Shown in pieces: positions 1 to 11,335 of a stretch of DNA of 64,000 nucleotides (the stretch's first letter is position 1; every line of letters starts with the position of its first letter). Origin of the DNA: Rhizophagus irregularis. Lineage: Eukaryota > Glomeromycota > Glomeromycetes > Glomerales > Glomeraceae. Both the position numbers and the translations under genes were made by a program. A model generated the notes under the pieces. That model saw only the letters and a program-made list of their open reading frames with translations. It had not been told where the DNA came from and made no database searches. Location of the stretch: the NCBI RefSeq assembly GCF_026210795.1, contig NC_089454.1:1054001-1118000 (forward strand), read 5' to 3'.

Positions 1-613
1 TTTCTTAATCTTTTTCGTATTTTCACACGTAAATTTCTTTAAATCCTTCATTTGGGATTTTCTCCTTAAAAAAACTTTTATAATGATTGACAATTAATCT
101 AAAAAGAGCTTAAAATGACACGAATATAAGCGCCAATTGACTCTTATTGGTAAGGTCAAACTGATTATACGCAGGTTACAACTTTTTATTCATTCACTTT
201 TTGTTTTGTAAACATATACTTTATAACATTACCAATTTTGAACAATGTGCTGCGCCCCAGCGGACTGAAGCCCTCGGTGATTTCCGGAAAGTTCTTGAAT
301 CGTAATTTTATATATATTACCATACATTACCCGCAGTAATATCACATTATAAATGGTAAGTAAAATTACATCAATAAATTGTCATTCCGGTTATACCAAA
401 TTAGTATATAAAAAGCCACAAAACAAATATAAACTTTTAGCTTGAGCCAAACTTTTCAATTTTTCTCTTTCTCCTTTTCTTTTTTGTTTTTTTTTCAAAA
501 AAAGAAAAAAAAAATTTTTTTTATATTACAACTATTGAAAAAAAAAAATTGAATAAAATTTTTTATCTTTTCATTCAATCCATAATTCAATTTTTTTTAA
601 AAAAAAGTTTCTT
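1..613. other. AT-rich 5' flank, no gene seen
   Basis: No supported coding sequence. The stretch is AT-rich with poly-T/poly-A runs after about position 470 that directly precede the first gene and probably serve as its promoter and 5' UTR. A short GC-richer patch lies at about 245-300; I could not assign it to a tRNA or any other RNA. Confidence 0.5.
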
Positions 614-1913
614 ATGCAGAGTATTTCGTTACAAGATAATAAGTCAGAGGTTAACCGAATTGTGGAAGAAATATATTCAAAAATACAATATACTATAAAT
701 CCTATTGACGCTTCAGATCGAGTTCTTGTTGCAATAATTAAAGCATTAATATCTTTAAATAATGACCCATCAAGCCCAAGACAATTGGCGGCATGTATAC
801 AAAAACATGGTTTTACGCAGTTAGGGTAAAGTAAATTAAATATTAAATTTTTTTTTTTTTTTTTTTTTAATTATTAAATTATATTAATAAAAAATATTTT
901 ATCTTAATTAGTGGTCAAACTCCTTATGCGACAGTATCAGGTCATATATCGACACATTTTTCTCGTGTTCGTAATCAAGTAGTTCCAAATCCAATCATAG
1001 GAAAACAACCTCATCCAACAATCGCAAAGAGATCACTATATTATTTCCTTGATCCTGATAATATTTTAAGAGAGTTACTTAAAGAATATTTTTCAATTGA
1101 TGAAAATTTACAAACTCAGTTAACACCATCTTCACCGGTTAAAAGCGAGTCTGATGTTTCAATAATAAATGGGAATCAATATTGTGCTGAAACTCCTCCT
1201 TCAACTCCATCTTCGATGAAAGATATCGAAGAGGATGACGATGATGTAATAAATAAACCTATTAGTGATAGCGATAATACGGAAACGTATAAAAGCGAGG
1301 TTGAACCTTCTACTGCGCCTCATGGGACTATGGATGACGTGATAGGCAAAAAGAACTTTATAGAAGGAATGAATGGTGTTACACCACCATCATCTCCTCC
1401 AAATTACTTAACATTTCCACAATATTTGCCTGAGATCACACAACGTAATCCTGGATCTCCAAGAGTTCCTTTAACCCCTGATATTCATATAACGAAAATA
1501 AATGGATTAGAAGTTTTTACAACAAGAATAAAAACTTTGCAAAATATTATTATATTATTACGAAGAGTTGATAATAATTATGTTGACAAATATTCATTAT
1601 TACAAGTTGGTGGTCGAAGACCAAGAAACAGTGATCGAAAATGGTATGTAATTTATTAAATAAATTTAAAAGAATTCGATTAATAAAAAAATAAATAATA
1701 ACTTTATTTATTTATTATTAAAGGATTATGTTAGAAGAAGCACAATCAATAGCAATAGAATTAAATATTGAACAAACCCTTGGCATATTTCTTTATTCGA
1801 GATTATCTGATTATTTTGATTTCGACTTGGATTATGCTACAATAAATAATGGTTGTTGTTATCCGTTAGCATATTGGTTTCAATGTGTTAATCCAAAAAT
1901 TTTTGTTGAATGA
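614..1913 (+). CDS. GDS1/HARE-type winged-helix protein
   Basis: Three exons, 614-825, 912-1643 and 1724-1913, give 377 residues; both introns are GT-AG and in phase (gtaaag...ttag and gtatgt...aaag). Exon 1 and the start of exon 2 together encode a winged-helix fold. The junction rebuilds HGFTQLGGQTPYATVSGHIS, followed by FSRVRNQV and, further on, KRSLYYFLD. This resembles the N-terminal winged-helix domain of fungal GDS1-like proteins and related HARE-HTH domains. The middle is acidic and Ser/Pro/Thr-rich, probably disordered. The C-terminal exon is aromatic and hydrophobic and ends NPKIFVE. GDS1-like proteins are thought to act in the nucleus as transcriptional or chromatin regulators. The gene model is firm; the family name rests on the winged-helix motif only. 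Confidence 0.75.
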
Positions 1914-2262
1914 CATATCCTAAAATTTAGGAGGAGATTAATCGACTCTTACATCTTAAAAAAAGAAAAATAATAATTATATCATTAATATTATCAAACG
2001 TTTTAATTTTACACTTATCATTCATATTAATTGCAATGTAAAAAAGGACAATTTTTGTTTTATAAATATTGTAGTGTATTTTTTTTTTTTTCAAATTAAC
2101 AATAGCAATTTCAAGCCAACCATCAAAAACATTTTTTTTTCTTCATAGTTTTAAATAGAAGATTGTCTTTAATATTATATATATATATCTCGTAAATAGT
2201 TAATAGTTAGTAAATAATAAAAAAATATCGTAAATAATTTTTTTTCTTGAAGGAAAAAAAAG

Positions 2263-2314
<52 letters not shown>

Positions 2315-3617
2315 AGAAAAAAAAACGAAAATAAAATTAAACAGAAGAAAAACAACAATATTTTCGTTGGTTTATGTTATATTAATGAATTCTTTTTACG
2401 AAAAAAGAAGTTTTTTTTTTTCTCTTATTTTGCTTGATTTTCGTCACTGAAAGAATTTTCCGATTAAAACTTGATCAGAGAAAAAACATGGGACCCTGAC
2501 TTTTTTTACGAGATCCGTCCATAGTAATTTAAATGAACTTACCATAATTTAAATTGTTTACATATTGCGCCTTTTTACCTTTTATTCACAAATTCATACA
2601 CGTGTTTATTTTTAATTTTTTCATAATAATTTGGACAAAAAAAGTAAATCCTCTTCGTTGATTTCATATTATGGTTTTCCTAATTAATGAATTTTCGTGT
2701 ACGTACAAAGATATAAATATAGAATGTATCTAAATTTACTGAGTTTCAATTTAAAAAGTCACAAACTTTCCATATTAAGTTTAGTATATCTAATTTAAGA
2801 ACGTGCATGACTATCATTTGTGAGGCTGCGACTATGAAAATTTTTTTTTGAAAAAAAAAAAACCTCATCGATTTTCATTCATGTTCAAGTTTTCGTGATA
2901 AAATATTTAATAAAAGAAAAAAATAAGATTACACTATGATATTACCATTCTTTTATAAAAATAATATGAAATTTTTTTAATGATGACAATGAAATCAAAT
3001 GAAAGCCTCAAAATTTCTTGGGAATTCTTTATTTTATTACAATATTTTAACTGACTTAGGAATAATATGATGAAAGAGTGATATTATTATTTAATATTTG
3101 AAAATCTCATGACAATGTAAAATTGAGATTTATTAAATCATACTATTAATCATATTGTTAAAAGAAAAAAAAAAGAGAAATTAAAATAATCAAAGAATCT
3201 ATTAAAAAATTTTAAGGTATCTATGAAATTTCCCTTTTTAATATAATTTAAAAAAGGAAAATTTTTTTTTCAAATAATGATAAAATCTATTTTCGAAAGA
3301 TTTTAGATCAAAGATCAAAAGATAAAGGGTAGATTGAAGATCTCGAATAGCATAGTATGAGAAGAAAAAATATTTTGATCAAATTTAGTTAAACGATAAT
3401 AATAACAATGAAAATGTCCATTTAAAGGAAGTTTCTAATTCAAAACGATGAAGAATATACAACTTCAAATAAAATATTTCGAATTTCAAAAATTATATAA
3501 ATCCTTAGTTTTTTCCTTCGAAAAATCTTCAGTTCGATCCGAAAAAAACTAAAAGTCGAAACAGAAAATAAAATAAAATAAAATAAAAATAAAGATAAGA
3601 AGTCTAAAAATTCAATT
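1914..3617. other. Intergenic, homopolymer-rich
   Basis: I see no gene. It holds a poly-A tract of roughly 50 bases at about 2252-2312, flanked by A-rich sequence. The open frame through it is poly-lysine and is not credible as a protein. The last 100-200 bases before 3618 are A-rich and probably contain the promoter and 5' UTR of the secreted repeat precursor. Confidence 0.5.
2252..2320. repeat. Long poly-A tract
   Basis: A nearly uninterrupted run of A (about 50 bases) followed by gagagaaaaaaa. It could be a simple-sequence expansion or the fossil 3' end of a retrotransposed sequence; no retro-element body was recognised beside it. Assembly length of such a run is unreliable. Confidence 0.8.
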
Positions 3618-5185
3618 ATGAAGTTCACGACTCTTGCTTGTTTGGCAATCTTGGGGATTTCGACTTTGAATGAAGGTGATTATATTAACTTGATTATAAA
3701 GAAAATAAAATTTTTTCTAATTCCATTTATAACATATGTATAGTCAATGCTGCTCCTATTGCCGAGATCGGATTAAATAATAAACGCGACTCAACACCTT
3801 CATATGATTATAAAGACAAGAAGGATAAAAAAGATGATTATTATGGTGGCAAAGATGATGAATACTATGGCAGCAAAGATGATGATTACTACGGCGGCAA
3901 AGACGATAAATATGATGATGACAAAAAGAAATCCAGCTACAGACGGTCTGCCTTAGCCTCCCCGGGTGACAAAGATGATGATTACTATGGCGGCAAAGAC
4001 GATGATTACTATGGTGGCAAAGACGATGATTACTATGGCGGCAAAGACGATAAATATGATGATGACAAAAAGAAATCCAGCTACAGACGATCTGCCTTAG
4101 CCTCCCCGGGTGACAAAGATGATGATTACTATGGCAGCAAAGATGATGATTACTATGGTGGCAAAGACGATGATTACTATGGCGGCAAAGACGATAAATA
4201 TGATGATGACAAAAAGAAATCCAGCTACAAACGATCTGCCTCCCCAGGCGACAAAGACGATGATTACTATGGTGGCAAAGACGATGATTACTATGGCAGC
4301 AAAGACGATGACTACTATGGCGGCAAAGACGATAAATATGATGATGACAAAAAGAAATCCAGCTACAAACGATCTGCCTTAGCCTCCCCGGGCGACAAAG
4401 ATGATGATTATTATGGTGGCAAAGATGATGATTACTATGGCAGCAAAGACGATGACTACTATGGCGGCAAAGACGATAAATATGATGATGACAAAAAGAA
4501 ATCCAGCTACAAACGATCTGCCTCCCCAGGCGACAAAGATGATGATTACTATGGTAGCAAAGATGATGATTACTACGGTGGCAAAGACGATGACTACTAT
4601 GGCGGCAAAGACGATAAATATGATGATGACAAAAAGAAATCCAGCTACAAACGATCTGCCTTAGCCTCCCCGGGCGACAAAGATGATGATTATTATGGTG
4701 GCAAAGATGATGATTACTACGGCAGCAAAGACGATGACTACTATGGCGGCAAAGACGATAAATATGATGACAAAAAGAAATCCAGCTACAAACGATCTGC
4801 CTCCCCAGGCGACAAAGATGATGATTACTATGGCAGCAAAGACGATGATTACTATGGCAGCAAAGACGATGACTACTATGGCGGCAAAGACGATAAATAT
4901 GATGATGACAAAAAGAAATCCAGCTACAGACGATCTGCCTTAGCCTCCCCAGGCGACAAAGATGATGATTACTATGGTAGCAAAGATGATGATTATTATG
5001 GCAGCAAAGACGATGATTACTATGGCGGCAAAGACGATAAATATGATGATGACAAAAAGAAATCCAGCTACAAACGATCTGCCTCCCCAGGCGACAAAGA
5101 TGATGATTACTATGGCAGCAAAGACGATGATTACTATGGCGGCAAAGACGATAAATATGATGACAAAAAGAAATCCAGCTATTAA
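3618..5185 (+). CDS. Secreted Kex2-processed repeat precursor (Asp/Tyr/Lys-rich)
   Basis: Two exons, 3618-3675 and 3744-5185, encode 499 residues. The intron (gtgatt...tatag) interrupts the signal-peptide region. The N-terminus MKFTTLACLAILGISTLNEV is a clear secretion signal, with likely cleavage near residues 22-26. A short pro-segment ends in NNKR (residues 33-34). Ten units follow. Units 2-9 each begin SALASPGDK or SASPGDK, then have three DDDYYGGK/DDDYYGSK modules and DDKYDDDKKK, and end SSYRR or SSYKR; unit 1 has a divergent start (DSTPSYDYK) and unit 10 is short and ends SSY-stop. Dibasic KR/RR sites therefore separate every unit (ten sites in all), as in fungal Kex2-processed repeat proteins and alpha-factor-type precursors. 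Golgi processing would release nine or ten peptides of about 35-50 residues. The repeated Tyr-Tyr-Gly cores also recall Kex2-dependent ribosomal-peptide (ustiloxin/dikaritin-type) precursors, but no UstY-like enzyme is nearby. Secretion and the repeats are seen; processing and a signalling or wall role are inferred. Confidence 0.88.
3790..5182 (+). repeat. Ten coding tandem units of 138-144 bp
   Basis: Unit ends fall at the dibasic codons at 3941-3946, 4085-4090, 4229-4234, 4367-4372, 4511-4516, 4649-4654, 4790-4795, 4928-4933 and 5072-5077. Full units are 138, 141 or 144 bases. The order of long (SALASPG) and short (SASPG) unit starts is L, L, S, L, S, L, S, L, S, so the array looks like amplification of a two-unit block of about 280 bp. 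Within each unit the 24-base DDDYYGGK module is itself repeated. Confidence 0.93.
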
Positions 5186-6937
5186 AATGTTTTTTGAATA
5201 GGTTTTGCATAATATTAATTTAGTTTCCTTTCCAGAATTTTAATTTTAAATTATTTGTAAAAAAACGATTTTATTTGAAAAAAATGTGAATAGTTTATTT
5301 TTTATTTGTAAATTTTTTTAAATTTTTTGAATAGTTTTCCTTCCCCTTCCCACTCCCACCAACTCTTATTCGTTATCTAAAACTTTCAACGTTACACGAT
5401 TTTTTAATTCTTCTTTTGTGAAATAATATTATAATTAATAAAACTAAATATTCCAGGCTAATTTTTAAGATTTTTCTCGTCTATTTTGCGTGTCAAAATT
5501 TCTGTGCCATTTTATCATATAACAGTATATGACATTACGATTACCTCGATTATCTCTAAAGAAAATCACATATTGATAAATTTTTGCAAAAGAAATAAAA
5601 CGATTAACAAAGTAGTCAAATTTTTTTCAATGTGCTAGATTTAAATCTATGATCGTAAATATTTATTAACATATACTTTTTGAGCGCCAACCATTCCAAA
5701 TCAAACGAACATTTAATTCCAAAAATTTCGTAATTTTATATAAATTCAAAGAAGATACGTGATTGGGCGGCAAATACAATTATGTGATGTCTCCAAAAGG
5801 ATTAAAACAATATTATTTCCGATTAAAAATTTTAAATATGTTTCATTTTTCAATTACATCCAATTGAAGACTTACATCTGTTCAAAACTTTGCTTCAAAT
5901 CACCTGTTCGGTTGTAAAAATATATGCCGCAGCGATAATAAGTTGTGTAATTTACGTGTCATTTTGAATTTACGGGTTTTGATTAAATAGTTAATAGCTT
6001 ATAGACTTACCTATTTCATAGTCTCGTAGACTTATTACAGTATATTATAAATATTCTCTCTTTTTACACAATGTATAATAAAATATTATCTTCCCAATTT
6101 CGTAGTTATTAGCTTCCTACGCTAAAAAAAATGATGATTTTATCACAGAAAATTAAATAAACATCCTCTTATCCATAAAATTTACTTATGGAACCAAAAG
6201 TTAATCAATCGTTCAGCATTCAGAGTTCCTTAATACACAACGCAAATACTATCCAAAAAAACAGAATAAAATACTTTAGAAAGTCAAAATACATCCCGGG
6301 CTTTCGAGCCGAAATATTTAAAAAAAAAAACGTCAAAAATAAAAATATCATTGAATTTTTTATATTGGTCATCACTCACCAAAAGTGTAAAAGAACAAGA
6401 GGAATTAATGATAATTTAAGTTGAATAACTATCTTTTTCTCCTAATTAATCCAAAATTTGTTGGACCAAACTTTTTCTCTTCAACCCTTAAAAGGATCAA
6501 TTTATATTCTGTGGTCGTGACACAAAAAGAAAATTAGAACGAAGAAGCCAGCATTTCTGACATTAAATTAACCGACAAAATTTAATAAATACTTATTTTA
6601 TTCACTATTCAGAAGACCATATGACCTATTTTATTGACGTACGGACTCCTCGCTTACAAATTTATTCTTTCATTACGAACAAAATTAGTTAACAAATTAA
6701 TTACATGCAACTAATTAATTTGGTAACCATCCATTCTCACAATAATTTAGTATTTAGTAACTGTATTGCACAATTATAAATAGTAACTACCGTAGTAATA
6801 ATATATATTATACTGTATATATATATATAGTGTATCTATGCAACCATGTATGTTTAGCATTTTACTATCTATCAATTGTCGAGTTAACTATCATAATCAA
6901 GACTGCATACTATTTCAATTGTTCAATTAACTTTAAT
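5186..6937. other. Intergenic, no gene recognised
   Basis: AT-rich spacer. A frame at 6188-6424 is open but lysine/asparagine-biased and matches no family I know. TA-rich sequence at about 6800-6830 could be part of the kinase promoter. Confidence 0.45.
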
Positions 6938-8167
6938 ATGGATGATAAAATTTTGAATATAATCTGTATAATTTTAATACCAATAACGATAATTTTTACA
7001 GGATTTATTGTCATAATCCATATATTAACTTTATCTTATCTTATAATAAAAACAATTATACAATATTTTATTAATTTTATTAATAAAGAAGAAGAAGAAG
7101 ATAATGGATGTTGGATTCCATTCCAACAACTTAAACAAATCGAGTTTATTGCAAGTGGAGGTTTTGGCAGAGTCTTTAAAGCATTATTGGATGATGATAG
7201 TTCAAGATTAATCTTTGAAAGTGAAACAAAATCAAAAATATTTAAAAGTGGAAGAGAAGTTGCCATTAAATATATTACTTGTTCAAATTTATCCGAATTT
7301 CATGCGCATAAATTATGTATAAAGTCTAAATCAGTTATACCACTTATCGGTATAAGCAGAGATATAGAAACGGGAGAATTTTTATTAGTAATGAAATACG
7401 CACATAAAGGAAATTTAAGTCAATATTTAAGTAAAAATCCAAAACTTTCGTGGAAAGTAAAATTCGGTTTAATCTTAGATATTGCGACAGGCCTTACCGA
7501 TATCCACAGAACTGGATTAATTCATGCAGATTTTCATAGTGGCAATATATTAATTTCCGCGGGAGGAAAAGCCCTAATATCTGATCTTGGTTTATCGAAA
7601 AAATTAAATAGTTCAACTTATCCTGAAATTTATGGGGTTATTCCATATGTTGCACCAGAACTTTTTCGTCGTAAAACCGGTTACTCTCAAGCAGCTGACG
7701 TTTATAGTTTTGGTATCGTCTTGTGGGAAATTTGCTCTGGTCTTAAACCATACAATGACCGTGCTTTTGATATGATTCTTCGTTTAGATATTTGTTCAGG
7801 AATAAGACCTGAAATTCATTCTGGAATTCCAAAATTTTTTGAAATATTAATGAAATCGTGTTGGGATGAAGATTATTTAAAAAGACCATCTATGGAAATT
7901 GTCCTTAAGTATGTAAGGAATTTGTACATTAATTTTGATCAGGAAATATTAGATTTTGATAATTCGAATAACTCAAATGAAAATGATATCGGTAAGTTAA
8001 AATCATTTTACTATTATTATTATGTCATTTAATTTAATTTAATAATTTTTTTTAACTCATTAATATTAGTGAGAAATTTGGATATTAAAATTACAACAAA
8101 TATGAACGATCATGATAATACAAACGAGATCAATTATTATACGCTTTGTCATGAATACATAATATAA
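6938..8167 (+). CDS. Membrane-anchored TKL-type protein kinase
   Basis: Two exons, 6938-7991 and 8070-8167 (gtaagt...ttag), give 383 residues. The ATG at 6938 is the first in-frame methionine; the frame is open upstream only through non-ATG codons. Residues 1-48 are two hydrophobic segments, then the acidic linker KEEEED (50-55). The kinase domain starts near residue 60: Gly-loop ASGGFGRVF (72-80), beta-3 lysine in VAIK (Lys111), catalytic loop HADFHSGN with Asp198, metal-binding SDLG (Asp216) in place of DFG, APE at 239-241, then ADVYSFGIVLWEI. These are signatures of tyrosine-kinase-like (TKL) kinases, an expanded group in Glomeromycotina. The HRD arginine is Ala, an RD-minus state. The short second exon encodes a polar tail. 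It is probably an active membrane-tethered Ser/Thr or Tyr kinase; the substrate is unknown. Confidence 0.87.
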
Positions 8168-8565
8168 ATAATTGATTTTAAACTTTAGAGTTTATTACAT
8201 AATAATAAAAGTGTATTATAAGTATAAAACAATATTAACATGGAAAAAAAAAATCGAGATTTTTTCTGTATTTTTTTTCAAAAAAATTATATATAAAAAA
8301 AGATATTTATTTTTATTAGAAGATGGTAAGGGTGGAATTTTTTTCATTTTTGTTACAATGGGTAATCGAATTGTTTTTTTTTTATGCGTGTTAAAAATGC
8401 ACTTACTAAAAGTCTGTAATTTACAAAAAAAAAGAGACTAAAAAAAAATATATATATATATATATAGATAGATAATTATTTTTCTTCTTTTTTACAACTC
8501 TACAAAATTAAATCTAAAATTATGAAAGTAAATTGATGTAAATAAATTTATAATACATAAATTAA
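8168..8565. other. Convergent intergenic spacer
   Basis: AT-rich 3' flank between the kinase (+) and the small orphan (-), with a (TA)n tract at about 8447-8466. A frame at 8172-8441 is open but Phe/Ile/Lys-biased and is probably non-coding. Confidence 0.45.
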
Positions 8566-8799
8566 TTATATTGAAATTTGTTTGTTTTTTATGAGTGCAA
8601 CAATAAAATTCTTTTCTGATTCTGTGAGTGATTTATTTTCAAGAATTAACCGACAAGCTGCTTCCTTGTCACGTTGGTTTGATTCTCTTATAGCCGAAGC
8701 AACGGCAGCAGCTACAATTAACGCTCTATTCGGATCTTCGACATCAATTTCTTCTGTTTTAATATTGTTTGTAGAATTTGTAGAATTTGTGATTGACAT
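8566..8799 (-). CDS. Small orphan protein, 77 residues
   Basis: A single-exon frame from ATG at 8799 to TAA at 8566. The protein begins MSITNSTNSTNN, then an acidic patch (KTEEIDVEDP), an alanine-rich helix (ALIVAAAVASAIRES) and a charged helix containing LTESEKNFIVALIKN. Composition and helical periodicity look protein-like rather than random AT sequence, and the codons are less biased than the surroundings. I do not recognise a family. It may be a short regulatory or adaptor protein, or a fragment of a larger gene family. The opposite strand is open too (8582-8986) but gives a Phe-rich string that looks like noise. Confidence 0.45.
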   Translation of the reverse strand: MSITNSTNSTNNIKTEEIDVEDPNRALIVAAAVASAIRESNQRDKEAACRLILENKSLTESEKNFIVALIKNKQISI

Positions 8800-9466
8800 T
8801 TTATTAATATTTTGTTTATTATTATTATTAGAATTATTTATTGTGGTGGTGTTTATTAAAATTGTTATGGTATTTGAATTTTTTGTGGTAATTTATTTTT
8901 TTTTTTTAAAAAAAAAATTTGGATTTTTTGAATTTTTTCTCTTAAAAATACGCTCCTTAGGTAATTATATGGTGTTTTTTTTTTGATTGACTTGAATACA
9001 AATTTGGTTTGTATTAGAGTCTAGAATCCTGTCAACAACTTTTTTTGATTAGCATAGATGATCTGTAACACTGCATGGGCGCCACCTACGGGTCTAGACT
9101 TCCAAACAAATAATAACCTAGAACAAAAAATAAAATAATTCGGGAGTTTGGTGAACCTTCTAGAGCGACAGACAATGAAAAATCAATCTTTCAATATATA
9201 ATCTAAACAAAATTCGTTTGTTATTTGTTTCACTACTTTGTCTTTTGTAAACCTGTACACATATAAAATTTGAAATAAAAAAGCAATTTAAGACCAAAAA
9301 GTAAATACATTCCCTTATTGCACAATTAATAAATGAAATGATACAAATTTCATATTTTAATGCGGTTATGACACACTAGTGATGTGAGTATTATGATGAG
9401 ATTGAAAAGGAACCAAATATAAAATAAAAGAAAAATATTATAAAGATATTAAAAAATATTCATCTT
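8800..9466. other. Intergenic spacer
   Basis: No gene recognised. Contains a T10-A10 self-complementary tract at about 8898-8921. The 9000-9200 part is less AT-rich but I can assign nothing to it. Confidence 0.4.
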
Positions 9467-10918
9467 CTAATCCTCACGTCCAATTAACCAAACGCCTCCA
9501 AAAGATGCAGCTTTAAAAGGAAATGGTATAAGTTAATAAAAATTATTTCTATCATAATTTTATTAGAAATGAAAATTCTCTCACCTGCTGCAATTCCACC
9601 AACAAATGCAGTTTGTATAGCACCCCACAAAGCTTTTTCAGGAGAAGTGAATAATGCTTTAATATATCCAAAGACTAAAAGACATACTATAGTTACTAAA
9701 CTACTAGCATAAAGTCCAATAATAACATTATCCACAAGTAAATAAGGTATTAACGGTATTAGACCGGCAACGAAATAAGAAACTCCAATCGTCATAGCAC
9801 TTTGCTATAAAAGAGGATATAGATTATTCATTATTTTTAATTTTAATCATTATAATTTATGATATAATAACTCACCCAAGATCTTGAAGGGTTTGGCTTT
9901 TCAAGGTTTAGCTCAAATTTCATCATAAAATCAACGAATTTTTGAGGATCAGATTTAAATTTTTCAATAACAGGTGCTAAAGCATCTTTATCTAATCCGT
10001 AAGGTGCCATAATATCTATTATCCAAAAAAAAAGAGAGATTATTATTAAATATCATTATTATTATAGTTGGTTAACTCTTTATTGAGATGCTTCAAAATA
10101 CGCACCATATATCTCTTGAATTTCTGCATCTAGACAGTTTTCCACTTTAAAAATAAGAATAAACATAAGATTACATCAACTTGTAACTTGTTGAATAATG
10201 GCCATATCCTTTGAAATCATACCTTCCCATTCCTCTCTCCTTCTCTCAGCGTTGTAATGATCAGCTTCTGATTTTGCACTCAGATATCTAAATAAAGGAA
10301 AAGTAGAGATCTAAATAAAGGAAAAGTATATATGTATATTCAAACTAAAAAATAGTATATTTTTTGGTGAGTTAAAAATGATATATACCCGCCTAATCCC
10401 ATCGAAATTGCACCTGAAATCAGCTCTATAATAAAAAATTTATTAATTTTTTAGAAATTTAATAATTTAAACACAAAATTGAGTAATTCCAATCTGACAA
10501 ACCGGCCAGTCCTCCGGTAATAACAAGATGATTACTTCCCATAGAAGATAATCCGGCAGACAAAGCGAAGGGTACCTATAACATATTTAAAATCATTTCA
10601 ATAACATTTTCAACAAAAAAAAAAAGAAAAGTCTGACTTTTTACCGTTAGACCGTCGCTAATTCCAAGAATCATGTCACGAATTAACTCTGGTGATTCAA
10701 AATGATCTTCTGACTAAAATTTAAGCAAATAATAAAAAGAAAAAAAATGTATATATATATTAAATATATATAATAGATATATATGGTTTTTTTTTTAAAA
10801 AAAAAATTTATTTTATTTCGACAATATTTACATGATGATATCGATCATGAGGCTCTTCAGGAATTGTATCATAATGGTGAGGAGGTCTACGTTGAAATAT
10901 TTGACGAAGGGCCATCAT
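9467..10918 (-). CDS. CCC1/VIT1-family vacuolar iron/manganese transporter
   Basis: Nine exons read right to left: 10832-10918, 10645-10713, 10503-10575, 10389-10425, 10223-10287, 10106-10144, 9876-10015, 9585-9804, 9467-9510. Together they give 774 bases, 257 residues, all introns GT-AG and in phase. Start is the upstream of two adjacent ATGs. The polar N-terminus (RRPPHHYDTIPEEPHDRYHH) is followed by LIRDMILGISDGLTVPFALS, LSSMGSNHLVITGGLAELIS, GAISMGLGGYLSAKSEADHY, a cytosolic helical stretch (EIQEIYDIMAPYGLDKDALA, MKFELNLEKP) and two last membrane segments (MTIGVSYFVAGLIPLIPYLL, GGIAAAASFGGVWLIG). This is the full CCC1/VIT layout of five membrane segments with the metal-binding hydrophilic region between segments 2 and 3. 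The family moves cytosolic Fe2+ or Mn2+ into the vacuole in exchange for protons, for storage and detoxification. Length is typical of compact CCC1-like proteins. It lies 417 bp downstream of the K+ channel gene on the same strand. Confidence 0.95.
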
Positions 10919-11335
10919 TTTGATTATTTTTTAAGAGAGGAGATCCAGAAAAATGATGCTCATCTAACTTTGAAATTAAGAGATTATATACAAGTAAATA
11001 AGAATCACGTTATATTTATGGAGCCCTTTATTAAATTAGGAAAGATCTGAGAAACGTTTCCTCGTTATTGGTGCAAATTATATTTATATATTGTAGTACG
11101 TAAAATTATTGAGATCACGAAATCAAACTTTTAAAATCACGAAATACCATTGTTCTTTGGTGTAATAAATAAATTAAATAAATTGAAATAATAACAGATA
11201 AAAAAAAACTATGCCCTATTTCTCAATATGCAATATAAAAAAAAGTTTTTTTTCTCTATTGGTTTTTTTTCTCTATTAGTTTTTTTATCCAATTTATAAT
11301 ACAATAAGATTTTGTAATCAAATCTTAAAAGTTCT
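10919..11335. other. Spacer between two minus-strand genes
   Basis: AT-rich, containing the promoter region of the CCC1-like gene and the 3' flank of the channel gene. An imperfect direct repeat of ttttttctctatt(g/a)gt occurs at about 11250-11284. Confidence 0.5.

Noticed and set aside
245-300. G/C-rich patch considered as a tRNA or other RNA gene
   Set aside because: No cloverleaf, B-box-like GGTTCGAATCC or other RNA signature could be found.
2247-2450. Poly-lysine frame
   Set aside because: Translation of a poly-A tract; no credible protein.
4110-5201. Four Met/Thr/Ala-rich plus-strand frames inside the repeat
   Set aside because: Out-of-frame translations of the same repeat units.
3756-5210. 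484-codon open frame on the minus strand over the secreted repeat gene (His/Cys/Leu-rich repeats)
   Set aside because: It is the antisense shadow of the tandem coding repeat; the regular 24-base module keeps that frame open by itself. The plus strand has a signal peptide, an intron in phase and processing sites, so it is the real gene.
8582-8986. 134-codon plus-strand frame opposite the 77-residue orphan
   Set aside because: Ends in Phe/Val/Leu strings from poly-T and no domain; the minus-strand frame has better composition.
10832-11050. 72-codon plus-strand frame
   Set aside because: Antisense to exon 1 of the CCC1-like gene, whose nine-exon model is in phase throughout.
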